DNA of 64,000 bases from Bactrocera neohumeralis (lineage: Eukaryota > Arthropoda > Insecta > Diptera > Tephritidae): positions 1-64,000 of the forward strand of contig NW_026089717.1 of assembly GCF_024586455.1 (NCBI RefSeq). The letters run 5' to 3'. Position 1 is the stretch's first letter. Every line of letters starts with the position of its first letter. Below, in pieces: positions 1-10,882 of this stretch. The notes beneath the pieces are model-generated. The model worked only from the letters and a program-made list of their open reading frames with translations, searched no databases and had not been told where the DNA came from. The position numbers and the translations under genes were made by a program.

Positions 1-35
1 TCTTCTGGTACTGCGTTTTGTGTATCCAAAATCTC

Positions 36-446
36 TTATTCCCCTGAATCATCTGAGTTTATTACATTAGTGGCTGTTGGAGTTGATGGGACTGCCAATA
101 ACTCCCTAAGTCTGACATTTATTTCCTCTTCTCCTATCTGTCTTTGTTTGGCTCTTTCTTCTTTATCCGCTACCTTTCTGTCCACACCACCAAGACATCC
201 TAGTCGACCTAGCTCCCGTTGCTTTATCAGAAATAGTTTGTCTTCCTCTATTCTTATCATATCAAAAGCATTAGCATGTGCGATATCAAATAAGTTATCA
301 AGATTATTCTTAAAATCATTTTCACGATTTTTAAACGTAACTTGAGTTTTTTTGATATTTTTTTGCAGTTCTCTCCATGAATGATATAGGTCTATTAGTT
401 TCTTTACGCAGTTGGGAAATGCTTTTGTGGGAATTCTTGCCTTTTC
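36..446 (-). CDS. 3' part of a transposon-associated ORF of unknown function
   Basis: One frame stays open from just after a TGA at 447-449 to a stop at 36, about 136 codons; an internal ATG lies at 260. The upstream half reads as a lysine-rich helical region with the block LDNLFDIAHANAFDM, followed by IRIEEDKLFLIKQRELGR and a Glu/Lys/Arg-rich stretch. From memory, proteins with this LFDIAHA..ALxMIxIxEDxxFLxxQR pattern recur in insect and cnidarian genomes as uncharacterised, repeat-associated ORFs. No catalytic motif is visible. There is no convincing start, so this is a 3' exon or a truncated copy. Bases 450-631 upstream show nothing further that I recognise. The function is unknown. Confidence 0.45.
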   Translation of the reverse strand, partial: EKARIPTKAFPNCVKKLIDLYHSWRELQKNIKKTQVTFKNRENDFKNNLDNLFDIAHANAFDMIRIEEDKLFLIKQRELGRLGCLGGVDRKVADKEERAKQRQIGEEEINVRLRELLAVPSTPTATNVINSDDSGE

Positions 447-631
447 TCAATATATGATACACTCCCTAATCACTAAATTTGCACTTTCACTGACAGTCAA
501 TTTTACTTCTCGAATATTATAAAACAATACAACCCGTCGCTACATGTTGCAGCGCTCAGTTGCGCGGTTCTTGTATGAACAAGTTTCAATCGCAAGTCGG
601 CAGAGGTTATCGTTGATAAAACGAGCTGATA

Positions 632-1718
632 TTTTTATACTCTCGCAACAATGTTGCTAACGAGAGTATTATAGTTTTGTTCACATAACGGTTGTTTGTA
701 AGTCCTAAAACTAAAAGAGTCAGATATAGGGTATATATACCAAAGTGATGAGGGCGACGAGTAGAGTCGAAATCCGGATGTCTGTCTGTCCGTCCGTCCG
801 TCTGTCCGTCCGTCTGTCCGTCCGTCCGTGCAAGCTGTAACTTGAGTAAAAATTGAGATATCATGATGAAACTTGGTACACGTATTCCTTGGCTCCATAA
901 GAAGGTTAAGTTCGAAGATGGGCAAAATCGGCCAACTGCCACGCCCACAAAATGGCGGAAACCGAAAACCTATAAAGTGTCATAACTAAGCCATAAATAA
1001 AGATATTAAAGTGAAATTTGGCACAAAGGATCGCATTAGGGAGGGACATATTTGGAAGTAATTTTTTGGAAAAGTGGGCGTGGCCCCGCCCCCTACTAAG
1101 TTTTTTGTACATATCTCGGAAACTATTATAGCTATGTCAACCAAACTCTACAGAGTCGTTTTCTTCAGGTATTTCCATATACAGTTCAAAAATGGAAGAA
1201 ATCGGATAATAACCACGCCCACCTCCCATACAAAGGTTATGTTGAAAATCACTAAAAGTGCGTTAACCGACTAACAAAAAACGTCAGAACACCTAAATTT
1301 CACGGAAGAAGTGGCAGAAGCAAGCTGCACCCAGGCTTTTTTTAAAAATTGAAAATGGGCGTGGCGCCGCCCACTTATGGACCAAAAACAATATCTCAGG
1401 AGCTACTGGACCGATTTCAATGAAATTCGGTATATAATGTTTTCTTAACACCCTGATGACATGTACGAAATATGGCTGAAATCGATTCACAACCACGCCT
1501 TCTTCCAATATAAAGCTATTTTGAATTCCATCTGATGCCTTCTCTGTATAATACGAGTATAAACATTAGGAACCAATGATGATAGCGGAATAAAACTTTA
1601 CAAAAATACGGTATTTGAAATATATGTAAATGACGTATTATGAAATCTCGATTATCACTTTACCATGCGAGAGTATAAAATGTTCGGTGACACCCGAACT
1701 TAGCCCTTCCTTACTTGT
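632..1718 (+). mobile_element. DINE-1/Helentron-type non-autonomous element, family A copy 1
   Basis: This copy is full length. The left end starts TTTTTATACTCTCGC and folds on itself (ACTCTCG pairs with CGAGAGT). A GTCY microsatellite follows at about 780-828, then conserved blocks rich in the motif CACGCCCAC. The right end has the hairpin GTTCGG-TGACAC-CCGAAC followed by CTTAGCCCTTCCTTACTTG. Subterminal inverted repeats ATACTCTCGCA / TGCGAGAGTAT link the ends. These traits (GTCY core, subterminal inverted repeats, 3' hairpin, no coding capacity) fit the DINE-1/Helentron group. Strand is set by placing the hairpin at the 3' end. Copies recur at 14506, 20330, 23863, 26449, 28264 and 60260. 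Small ORFs inside it are not real. Confidence 0.7.
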
Positions 1719-2069
1719 TTTTAAATAGTATTATGCTAAACCAAAACTTTTAAGAAGGTATGCATAAAAAATTAAACACTTCGAAATTTAAAGGACACCC
1801 TAATACATATGTTTGTAAATATGTATGTGTGAATATAAAACAAAGTAGAGTGCGCATATCAAAGCGCAGTGTTCCTTAGCTCGTACATACATAGCGCATG
1901 CATATGTATGTATGTTACAAATGTAATATTCGTCATTCTCTTATTGTCATTTTGCTACCGAGCAGGCAACATTGTTGTTGTTAGATTTCGCACTTGCGCC
2001 TTCGCGTATGTGGGTATGTATGTAACGAAAGCAAATGACAGAAATATTTGTAATTATTCGGTCTCTTAC
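1719..2069. other. AT-rich spacer without recognised gene
   Basis: The stretch contains TATG/CATA-type simple sequence around 1800-1910 and no ORF with recognisable homology. It lies between the DINE copy and the left inverted repeat of the next element. Confidence 0.5.
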
Positions 2070-3805
2070 ATATCGCTCATTTGCTGCAACGTCGTCATAA
2101 TTCAAAAAATCCAAATTTTGAGTTAGCATCACTAATATATCGGAAATAATATGTTTGATCAACTGACAAAGTGTTATATCCGAGGCCTTAACATTTTACG
2201 CAGCATCGCGATAGAAGCCTTTTGCTCTAACTACATATCCTATTGTGTCTTATTTGTAACAACGTATTATCTCAGTTGTGCGTCGGCTTTTGAGTGGTGA
2301 ACATCGTTAAGTTCTCAAGAAAAGTGACATATTTCGTTTTGTGACAATATTAATAAAAGGTAAGATCACTTTTCTATCTCTTTCGTTATCGTGTATATTG
2401 CATTATTTTAAGATATGACGTTGTGTATGTAAACATTTGAGTGAATTCTTGCAGTGTTTTTTAGGGTTCCGACGTTTTTGTAGAAAAATATAATTTTTAT
2501 TTCAGTAATATTTGGTTTTAAAACACTATTACAAATAAGATGTATTAGTGCAGCAATAGTGCATTAAAGAACTATTCCCTTTTATGACATTCTTGCACTA
2601 ACTATTTTTTTAATATAAATAATTTGCTATGAATCATTTCCATTTATGTCAGTATTGTTGGTATTTTCAGTAAAAAAATCATGGAATCTAATTCTCGATC
2701 CGCCAAAATGGTGGTAATGGCTTTTAAAAAACAAGAAGGAAATGATAAAGAATGACAGATAAAAAGTACATCAACAGTGTCTTCTGCTGAAATGAAATCA
2801 GACTCATTAAGCTCGAGCTCATTTTCTGAAGATGATGACGATTCTGTACGTAATACTACATACATTCCACCCGATATTGTCAGGAAGAGTAACAGTCACT
2901 GCGAAGCAAATTCTACATCAGACACTTCTGAGGCTAACATCACCGGTGTCGAAACTCCGATGATCTTAACGAGTCCACTAAAAAAAGGAGTAAAGCGTAA
3001 ACGAAATGAGAATAACTGGGTAAGGAATGTAAACAAAAAGTTAAGAAATAGTGGAAAAGAATACAAAATGAGGTCTACGTGTCAAAAAGTTCGAAAAGAG
3101 AGAAAAATGGAACCTCCATGTACAGAGAAGTGTAAGGTGAAAAACACGAAGGATATTACACTGGCAAAAGACTTCATACAAAACCTCAGATAGCGGACTG
3201 CAAAAAACAAAGATCTGCTAGAATTGATACAGAAAAATCACATTCCTAAGTATTATAGACCTTTTTACGAGCAATTGTAATCCTTATTCATTTATTTTTT
3301 TGCTTTTCTTTTTTAATTTATGTTCTTTCATTTTTGTACCTGTAGTAATATTTTATGTTAATTTTTATGTTACAATAAAATATGCAATGAATGCAATAAA
3401 TTTTATTTTATATCCATGTTTTTTTCTCTTATAATGTTTAGCAACGAGAAAATATAATGCAGTCATAAATCAGAATTTGCAAAAGGTTTTGAGCTATAAA
3501 TCTTTTTGTTATTTGCAGTAACGTCACAATTTCAATTATGTCAGATCATAGAACTTATTCTTGCAGCAATAACGTCATAAGAAAAACTCGGAGTACTTTT
3601 GAAGCTACAGAAAACAGTGCATTATACATTTCAAGCTTTAGTTTACATAGACGTCTTACCCAGATGTTATTTGACCAAATTGTATCCTAATCTTACTTTC
3701 ATCTACAAATTTAATTAATATACATCAATTCAAAAACTAAAAATGCGTCTTCTGTAATATCACTATTTTTTGAGTTATGACGACGTTGCAGCAAATGAGC
3801 GATAT
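2070..3805 (+). mobile_element. Inverted-repeat-bounded element of unknown family
   Basis: A 41-base segment at 2070-2110 (TATCGCTCATTTGCTGCAAC...) recurs in inverted orientation at 3764-3805 with about one mismatch. The enclosed 1.7 kb has a candidate splice donor (AAAG/GTAAGA near 2357), an acceptor TTTTCAG at 2670, an interrupted ORF at 2681-3280 and AATAAA-type signals at about 3375 and 3398. Variants of GCAGYAACGTCAYAA occur repeatedly near the ends (about 2084, 3516 and 3564), as expected of subterminal transposase-binding repeats. No target-site duplication is obvious, so the exact ends are uncertain. It could be a cut-and-paste transposon or a domesticated relative. Confidence 0.5.
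2681..3280 (+). pseudogene. 200-codon ORF with two in-frame stops, Cys-motif protein
   Basis: The ATG at 2681 follows an acceptor-like TTTTCAG at 2661-2670. The frame runs to TAA at 3280 with a TGA at 2753-2755 and a TAG at 3191-3193. Order of features: an acidic/serine-rich N-terminal third (SSSSFSEDDDDS), a basic middle (KKGVKRKRNENNWVRNVNKK), LRNSGKEYK, and the Cys cluster PPCTEKCK. The sequence past the second stop is still protein-like (HIPKYYRPFYEQL). From memory, the W-R-N-x-N-K-K-x-R-N-S-G-K-x-Y pattern with a following PPC..KC occurs near the N-terminus of repeat-encoded proteins in arthropods, so this is probably the N-terminal module of a transposon protein. Two stops make it a likely pseudogene; read-through or recoding is possible but unsupported. 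Confidence 0.5.
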
Positions 3806-4001
3806 ATGCTATTTTCTGTAGAAGCGCTGCTGATATTAGCTTAATGTAAAAATTGAAGAACTTTAAACACAAATATATCAAAAGTGGTTTAATGAATTTA
3901 AAATCTCTAAAATTTGTGCAAAGTTTCAGATCGCACACTTTAATTTGATGTATTATTTGTCTCTGTACGTTTTATAGATCTCTGGAAATAAGCGCGTTGT
4001 C
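3806..4001. other. AT-rich junction between elements
   Basis: No gene or hairpin terminus is recognised here. The 3' end of the minus-strand Helitron should lie in or just left of this stretch, but no clear hairpin plus CTRR end was found. Confidence 0.3.
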
Positions 4002-7000
4002 TTAGAATAATATATAGATTGTTGCGTTTCGTCGGGCAATTGGCATACGAGCTTTTACCCCAGTTTTACCACAATTTGGAAATACTAGCCGTACTCGAGT
4101 GACTACTCCATTGTCGTTTCTTTCTACGTGATCTAATTTCCCAATAGCCCCGTTGGTTAATCCATCAGCAACTGCGATGTTGGCTGTTATGATGTAATAC
4201 TTTCCAATGGCGAGTGTTAAACGCTGTAGCAGTCCACCGGTATCAGCTGGTAGTGTTTTCTTCTCAAGGGCATTACCTGCGCTCTGTAATTGATCATCAT
4301 TTTCACAACCTGGGATGAAGTCTACAGCCGCGGATATGATCTGAACTGGATGATTTGCCAAGATTAATTGATTATATTTGTCGATCGTGGCATTACAATA
4401 TCCCAGCCGAATCCCGTGAGGACATAATTGATTGGCTTCTTCTTCTGTCATAAATTTTGATTCTACTAACGCAAGTTCTTCATCATTTAACCGATCCCCA
4501 TTCCCGATTTTCGTTAGAATGGTCGAGAAAACCACATTTGCTTAACGCATGACTTGTGTGAGTTCATGCAGTTTGAATGAACGCCAAGTTTGCGACCCAA
4601 TGTAATGTTTCGATTGTTTGAAAATTGGAGCAGCTTTCACTGCGGGAGTTGTCTCAAATCCCCAACTAGTATCATGTCTAGTCCCCCGAAAGGTGAATCT
4701 GAATTACCTGTTATAATTCTCAATCTGCTGTCTACTCTTTCCAGAAGCTCTGCTCCAACCATACTAACTTCATCGATTATGATCAGGCGAATGTGTTGAA
4801 ACAACGATCGGAATTGGTGTAAGACTTCCTCACTCAAAGCATTACCTTTACTGGTGGCCTACGACAAAGCAGTATGAATGGTGGTACCGTCGATTGCCAC
4901 TGCAGCTTTTTCTGTCGAAGCACATGTGAGATATGCATTACAGTGTGCGTTGTTGGTTGCATTTATTGTAAATTTCCATGATGAGCCGGATTACAAAAGT
5001 TTTTCCACATCCAGCGGGACCTGCTAGAAATACTAACAATGGTTGAAGTTGTTTCGATTTTAAATGATGGATAGCCTGTAGTAAGATGGATCGCTTTCCG
5101 ATATTTGTTGTTTGCATAAATTCCGAATTCCTTGCGACGCTCTAGAATAATGTTCTCATTGTCTGCATAAATTTGAAGGAATTTTGACTCGGAAAGTAGT
5201 TCTGTCTCTTCGTTTCGGAAGGGAATATGCAGCGTAACCATCTCTCGTTTGTACTCTTCGAATTGGGTTGTCATATTATAATTTGTATATCTTATAACAT
5301 GGTGTTTAGTCAATTTCTTGTATTCATTATTGGCGTTGCATTTGTATTGCGCACAAAACTGGGCCAGAGTTAGATCGTTCAATTCCTCCGGTCGTTGCTC
5401 GTATTTGTCGAATATATTATCCCTCCAAATGTCTGTGGACTCGTCATTAAGCTCCAGCAATTCTTTGCGTGCTTTTTTCAATCTCTGTCGGTCTATCGGC
5501 ATCGATAGAGGCTTCTGACATTGGTTTACGAGTAGCCACCAAGCTGCTTCTTGGCTCGAAATCTCTGGTGAGTTCAATAAGTCGACACTCATTTTTCTAG
5601 TGATTTCAACCACTCCAAAATCCGGATATTTATTATGATCGGTTGGTTAAATTTGTTAACATAGTCTACAACGTACGTCGTGCAGGAATATTCGTCTAAT
5701 ATGAACTGCAAATCCATATTCGATTTTAAAACATTAAATAAGAATGGGTTGAATGCATTATGCCATTTTTCCGGTGGTGTTCTTTTCAACGTGGCCGGTT
5801 AATTCCCGCAGAAAGTATTTTATAGTACTGTTCATCCGAAGTTATATTGTTGCTTTGATAGAAATCAAAATCAAAAATCATTAGGAGGGAACAAGGAAAC
5901 AATCTTCCACTTTCTCTGCGAATGCCCAGCTCTAGCACAGATCCGACACAAAACACTAGGAATCCACCAAGCACCAAATCTTGAATGGATTTCCACCAAA
6001 AGCATATCGGACATAAGTAGTTTCATCGAAACCTCAAAATGGTTTGAGAGAGAAGGTGAAACGTAATAGCAGATACAGGTGGTTCTACGAATAGTGTATC
6101 AAAATGGCACATCAAGTGCTAATTGAGCCCGATAGGGCTGCACTCCTACCTACCTACCTTGATAGAAATCATCAATGTCGTTGTAATCGGCTATTTCGTA
6201 TTGAGACCTTATTTTCTTGTAATGACTGGAGTAACTGACGAAATTTGGGTCTTCTTTCTTCATAGGGACGAGTATTTGTGTGGATCGAGAAGGCAGGAAA
6301 GGTGCTTCAAATCGACATTCTTGTGGCTGGTTACCTCTTACTTTTTTATAACGCGTAAATGTGTGTTTATGTGTCTGCAATTTGATGTTTCCTGATGCTT
6401 CAGATAAACGCTTCGTTGCGTTCTCCAGCCAGAGTAGAATATGGGCGTGAAGACTACCATGATGTTGAAATTCGATTCGCTTGAAATAGTCTTTCATCCT
6501 ATATTGTGTAAATGGGGATGCTTTTTTGCTTTGTAGGAGACTCATTAACGTGTGCACTAATTTGTCGAAATAGATGGCACAGGTTGCAGCGTCCTCGTTG
6601 ATTAAGGTACTTTTATCCAACCAATTCAATTGAGCGGTTTCATCTTCAGAAATTACTGTTCCATCTTTAATTTTTTGTAGCAGTTGTAACAACGGGATCC
6701 ACCCAATTTCATTTGCGCTCATCGTGAGAAACATCGTAGGCCTTCCGAGTTGCCGAATCAAGGCGAATAAATCTTTTTTACGCTGTGACCAATAATAAGC
6801 AGAATTCGGTATTGATCTTAGAAATACCAGATTTGTGTCGAGGCAATTGTGCATATACTCTTCCGATTCCATTTGTTGTCTCGTCACACTTCTGCCATTC
6901 CCGATCAACTTGAAGGCAACAGTAAGGGATAAAGCAACACGAAGTCTCATATTTTTTGCAGCCATATAAAGCAAATGGCGAAAAGTAACCCCACGTCCAT

Positions 7001-7715
7001 CCACTCGTCTTATTTCACCCGATGCCATTTGGAAAGGTGTAACTGAAATTCCGTCTCGAAATGTTCTTATTTGTCCAAGATATATACTAGGAAAAGACAA
7101 TTCTTCGGCATAATCATCGAACAGCAGACTTTTTGGAATGAGATTTTCTCCTGGCTTTGTTCACTGATTTCGTCGTTTGGCATATTCCCATCACATATCG
7201 GTCCATTCAAGAACTGTTGATCAATTTCTATGTCTCGATAAAGTGGTGTACCTTTGAGAAAGTTTAACCATATTCGAATTGTCCTTTTATTAACCAAGCT
7301 TTGAACATAGCTCGATTTTTGAATCTTCCGTTGTTTTATGTGCACGTTCATACATGGTTTAATATTTTCGCTTGGAACATCCGGTAGAATTCTGTAAAGT
7401 ACCTCATGATCAATATTCTCAGGAAGTGCGGTTAAATCTTGCTTGAACCACAGGCGATCATATATCAAACAAACAAATCCAAAGCTATTATTCATAAATT
7501 TTGCCATTACAAACTCATGTCGGTGAATTGACGATCGTAGATTCATCAGGAGCTATAGATGCTCCCGCAGAGATTGATGGAACAGCAGACTTTGAATCTT
7601 TTTTACGCGCTCCCTGATATTCCGCAGATGTTTTCCTCTTCCTCGATTGACTGCCAGCTATCATTTCCAATTTCTCCTTTTTCTGCTCTGCTTTCTTTCG
7701 TGCTCGGTGTTTCAA
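4002..7715 (-). pseudogene. Helitron 1 Rep/PIF1-helicase, frameshifted
   Basis: Read from high to low coordinates: a basic N-terminal stretch (7715-7515), a DUF6570-like region (7546-7067), and the Rep domain (7100-6150) with FLTMSANEIGW and the two-His motif HGSLHAHILLWL typical of HUH Rep proteins. A spacer at 5977-5045 and the PIF1 helicase follow: Walker A GPAGCGKT (about 5035-5000), KAAVAIDGTTIHTAL (about 4910-4860), Walker B LIIIDEVSM (about 4790), GDLRQLPQ, then the C-terminal helicase part to 4002. Separate frames and stops near 7100-7130, 5790-5600, 5045, 4840-4960 and 4540-4640 show that it cannot make one protein. A small retrotransposon interrupts it at 5868-6158. Function when intact is rolling-circle transposition. 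Confidence 0.85.
5868..6158 (+). mobile_element. 5'-truncated non-LTR retrotransposon insertion with 13-bp TSD
   Basis: TTGATAGAAATCA occurs at 5855-5867 and again at 6159-6171, directly flanking 291 bases that interrupt the Helitron Rep/helicase spacer. The insert encodes a C-terminal tail (5884-6066) with HFLCECPALAQIRHKTLG and a final WFEREGET before TAA. This CCHC-like H-x-L-C-x-C-P pattern is common at the 3' end of R1/I/Jockey-group reverse transcriptase ORFs. The 3' end is a short TACC repeat rather than poly(A). Removing the insert rejoins the Helitron reading frame (DDFYQ continues into SNNITSDEQ). Confidence 0.8.
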
Positions 7716-8445
7716 ATAATATTGTGCTGTTTTCTCTCCTCTTGAAACACGGGCTGTACTGTCTTTTCCCGCGGTAAAATCAATTTAAAAACAAAACATT
7801 AAAATTTTTACCAATTCAATTGATATTAGTTTCAAGAGCACAAGTTTAATGCACAAGGTGCATCTATTACGGACAATTGAAATATTCAAGGAAACTTACC
7901 ATCACGTAACCTGGAATCCGCTGTATTATGCGTATTATCACTGTCATTTATTTTATCAACATTGATCGGAGGTCCAGCCGTCATTAATCTATCAACACGC
8001 GTTGAAGGCCCAACAGTTATCGGTGAATTGACGATCGTTGATTCATCAGTGGTTATAGATGCTACCGCAGAGATTGATGGAACAGCAGACTTTGAATCTT
8101 TTTTACGCCCTCCCTGATATTCCGCAGATGTTTTCCTCTTCCTCGATTGACTGCCAGCTATCATTTCCAATTTCTTCTTTTCCCGCTCTGCTTTCTTTCG
8201 TGCTCGGTATTCACGATAATAATGTGCTGTTTTCCCTTCTCTTCTCTCTGCACTGTCTTTTTCCGCTGTAAAATCAGTTTAAAATCAAAACATTAAATTT
8301 TTGTCAATCCAATTGATATTAGTTTCAAGAGCACAAGTTTAATGCACAAGGTGCATCTATTACGGACAATTGAAACATTTATGAGAAACTTACCCCCACA
8401 TAACCTGGAATCCGCGTATTATCACGCGTCACTTATTTTATCGTT
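7518..8445 (-). repeat. 500-bp tandem duplication in the 5' region of Helitron 1
   Basis: Bases from about 7518 and from about 8018 are near copies with a 500-base offset (the CCGCAGAGATTGATGGAACA block is at 7565 and 8065). On the minus strand both units encode SQSRKRKTSAEYQG..KKDSKSAV. The upper unit ends in RLRDG just before a donor-like GTAAGTTT at about 7902, and acceptor-like GGAAAAAG/ACAG lies before each coding block. The duplicated unit therefore seems to include an exon and a short intron. Flanking frames read RARKKAE..KLEMIAGSQ in both units. Confidence 0.7.
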
Positions 8446-8632
8446 TATTTAAATCACTATTCACTGTGTACTAATACTACAAATAGTACGCCAATATTAT
8501 ATATAGAACACGAATTACTTAGTAAATAAACACTGTCTACAGAAATAATCTTGTGAAGTCTTAATTTCACACAAAGTTTAGAATTCGCAGAAATTATCAT
8601 TGTCAAGTCAATATTATATAGAACGCGAATTA
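8446..8632. repeat. Degenerate tandem repeat, left part
   Basis: The segment AAATAAACACTGTCTACAGA plus GAATTCGCAGAAATTATCA and a TATTATATAGAAC...GAATTA block forms a unit that recurs right of the RTE insertion at 10883-11350. The array was evidently continuous before the RTE element landed. Confidence 0.6.
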
Positions 8633-8642
8633 ATAAATAAAC

Positions 8643-10882
8643 TTCTTCTCTTCTTAATTGGCGTAGACACCGCTTACGCGATTATAGCAGAGTTAACAGC
8701 AGCGTGCTAGTCGTTTCTTCTTTTCGCTACGTGGCGCCAATTGTATATTCCAAGCGAAGCCAGGTCCTTCTCCACTTGGTCCTTCCAACGGAGTGAAGGC
8801 CTTCCTCTTCCTCTGCTTCCCCCGGCGGGTAATGCGTCGAATACTATCAGAGCTGTTTTCGTCCATTCGGACAACATGATCTAGCCAGCGTAGCCACTGT
8901 TTTTAGTTCGCTGAACTATGTCAATGTCGTCGTATATCTCATACAGTTCATCTTTCCACCGAATACGATATTCGCCGTGGCCAACGGGCAAGAACCATAA
9001 ATCTTTCGCAGAATTTTTCTGTCGAAACCTCGTAACGTCGACTCATCGGTTGCTGTCATCGTCCAAGCCTCTGCACCGTATAGCAGGACGGGAATTATGA
9101 GCGACTTATGGAGTTTTGTTCGTCGAGAGAGGACTTTACTTTTCAATTGCCTACTCAGTCCGAAGTAGCACCTGTTGGCAAGAGCAATACTGCGTTGGAT
9201 TTCCAGGCTGACATTGTTGATGGTGTTAATGCTGGTTTCTAAATAGACGAAATTATCTACAACTTCAAAGTTATGACTGTCAACAGTGACGTGAGAGCCA
9301 AGTCGCGAGTGCGACGACTTTTTGTTTGATGATGCCCTCGTTCACTGCCAGACCCATTTTCTGTGCTTCTTTGTCCAGCCTAAAGAAAGCAGAACTAACG
9401 GCTCGGGTGTTGAGGCCGATGATATCAATATCATCGCCATCGCCAGCAGCTGTACACTCTTATAGAAGATGGTACCCTCTCTGTTTAGTTCTGCAGCTCG
9501 AACTATTTTCTCCAGAAGCAGGTTGAAGAAGTCGCAGGAAAGGGAGTCGCCTTGTCTGAATCCTCGTTTGGTATCGAACGGCTCGGAGTGGTCCTTCGAA
9601 ATCCTGACGGAGCTTTTGGTGTTACTCAACGTCAGTTTACACAGCCGTATTACTTTTGCGGGGATACCAAATTCAGACTTCGCGGCATAAAGGCAGCTCC
9701 TTTTCGTGCTGTCGAAAGCACCTTTGAAATCGACAAAGAGATGGTGTGTGTCGATTCTCCTTTCACGGGTCTTTTCCAAGATTTGGCGCATGGTAAATAT
9801 CTGGTCGGTTGTTGATTTTCCAGGTCTAAAGCCACACTGATAAGGTCCAATCATTTTGTTGACGGTGGGCTTTAATCTTTCACACAATACGCTCGATAGA
9901 ACCTTGTATGCGATGTTGAGGAGGCTAATCCCACGGTAGTTGGTTCAGATTTTTTATGGATTGGGCATAGCACACTTAAATTCCAATCATTGGGCATGCT
10001 TTCGTCCGACCATATTTTACAAAGAAGCTGATGCATGCTCCTTATCAGTTCTTCGCCACCGTGTTTGAATAGCTCGGCCGGCAATCCATCGGCCCCCGCC
10101 ACTTTGTTGTTCTTCAGACGGGTAATTGCTATTCGAACTTATTCATGGTCGGGCAATGGAACGTCGGCTCCATCGTCATCGATTGGGGAATCGGGTTCGC
10201 CTTCTTCTGGCGTTATGCGTTCACTGCCATTCAGCAGGCTAGAGAAGTGTTCCCTCCATAATTTAATATGCTCTGGGCATCGGTGACTAGATCACCTTTG
10301 GGGGTTCTACACGAGTATGCTCCGGTCTTGAAACCTTCTGTAAACCGCCGCATTTTTTCATAGAATTTACGAGCATTACCCCTGTCGGCCAGCTTATCAA
10401 GCTCTTCGTACTCACGCATTTCAGCCTCTTACTTTTTCTGTCTACAAATGCGTCTCGCTTCCTTCTTTAACTCTCCGTATCTATCCCATCCCACACGTGT
10501 AGTGGTCGATCGTAACGTTGCGAGGTAGGCAGTCTGTTTTCTCTCCGCTGCGACACGGCACTCCTCGTCATACCAACTGTTCTTTTGCACTTTCCGAAAA
10601 CCAATGGTCGTCATCAAAATTGGGGTCTCTCATCCGAGACTGTCGTTTTGTTTACATTGGTATTGTTTTTTACGTGGCGGGTCCCAAAGCCAGCGCACAA
10701 CTCTATGTAGGGGATTCTTCGCCTTCTCACATTAGCTCGCCTTCGAACGGATGTTCTTAGGCTACCCAGAGGATACTTGCTTGAGCCATGTGTAAAAGAA
10801 TCGTTTCTGGCCACTCCCAAGTGAATGGCGATCAGAGAACTTTCCTCACTTGCGTAAACTTCTACACATGACTCCATCCTTT
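8643..10882 (-). mobile_element. RTE-like non-LTR retrotransposon copy a, endonuclease deleted, 10-bp TSD
   Basis: ATAAATAAAC at 8633-8642 and 10883-10892 brackets the element. The 3' end (low coordinate) has a short CTTCTTCTCTTCTT tract on the plus strand, a short repeat tail instead of poly(A). The 5' end begins at ATGGAGTCATGTG (10877 downward), as in the 5' piece at 35127, so both ends are present. The endonuclease domain is missing: sequence jumps from the 5' leader (about 10640) to IGFRKVQKNSWYDEE (about 10610). A single ORF with reverse transcriptase plus simple-repeat tail fits the RTE clade; the clade assignment is from memory. Confidence 0.8.
8916..10617 (-). pseudogene. RTE-like reverse transcriptase, decayed
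   Basis: Blocks in order: SWYDEECRVAAERK (about 10590), FYEKMRRFTEGFKTGAYSC (about 10370), AGADGLPAELFKHGG (about 10100), PYQCGFRPGKSTTDQIF (about 9850), VDFKGAFDSTKR (motif A, about 9740), RGFRQGDSLSC (about 9560), then a damaged motif C region in which the YADD seen in the other copies reads AMAMI (about 9440), and the distal IPVLLYGAEAWTM (about 9080). Frameshifts occur near 10430, 10230, 9950 (a short deletion that removes the GDPTICANYRG block), 9340 and 9000. It would not be functional. Confidence 0.8.

Noticed and set aside
780..830. GTCC/GTCT repeats as a CRISPR-like or satellite array
   Set aside because: They are a 4-base microsatellite inside each DINE copy, with no spacers; the genome is eukaryotic.
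607..1508. Several open frames of 60-115 codons inside DINE copy 1, with repeated Asp-Gly-Arg-Thr runs
   Set aside because: They come from the GTCY microsatellite and conserved noncoding blocks. The same frames recur in every DINE copy on whichever strand fits, and the element has no coding capacity.
4590..4799. Plus-strand frame opposite the Helitron helicase
   Set aside because: It is the antisense of the Walker B region (LIIIDEVSM) on the minus strand.
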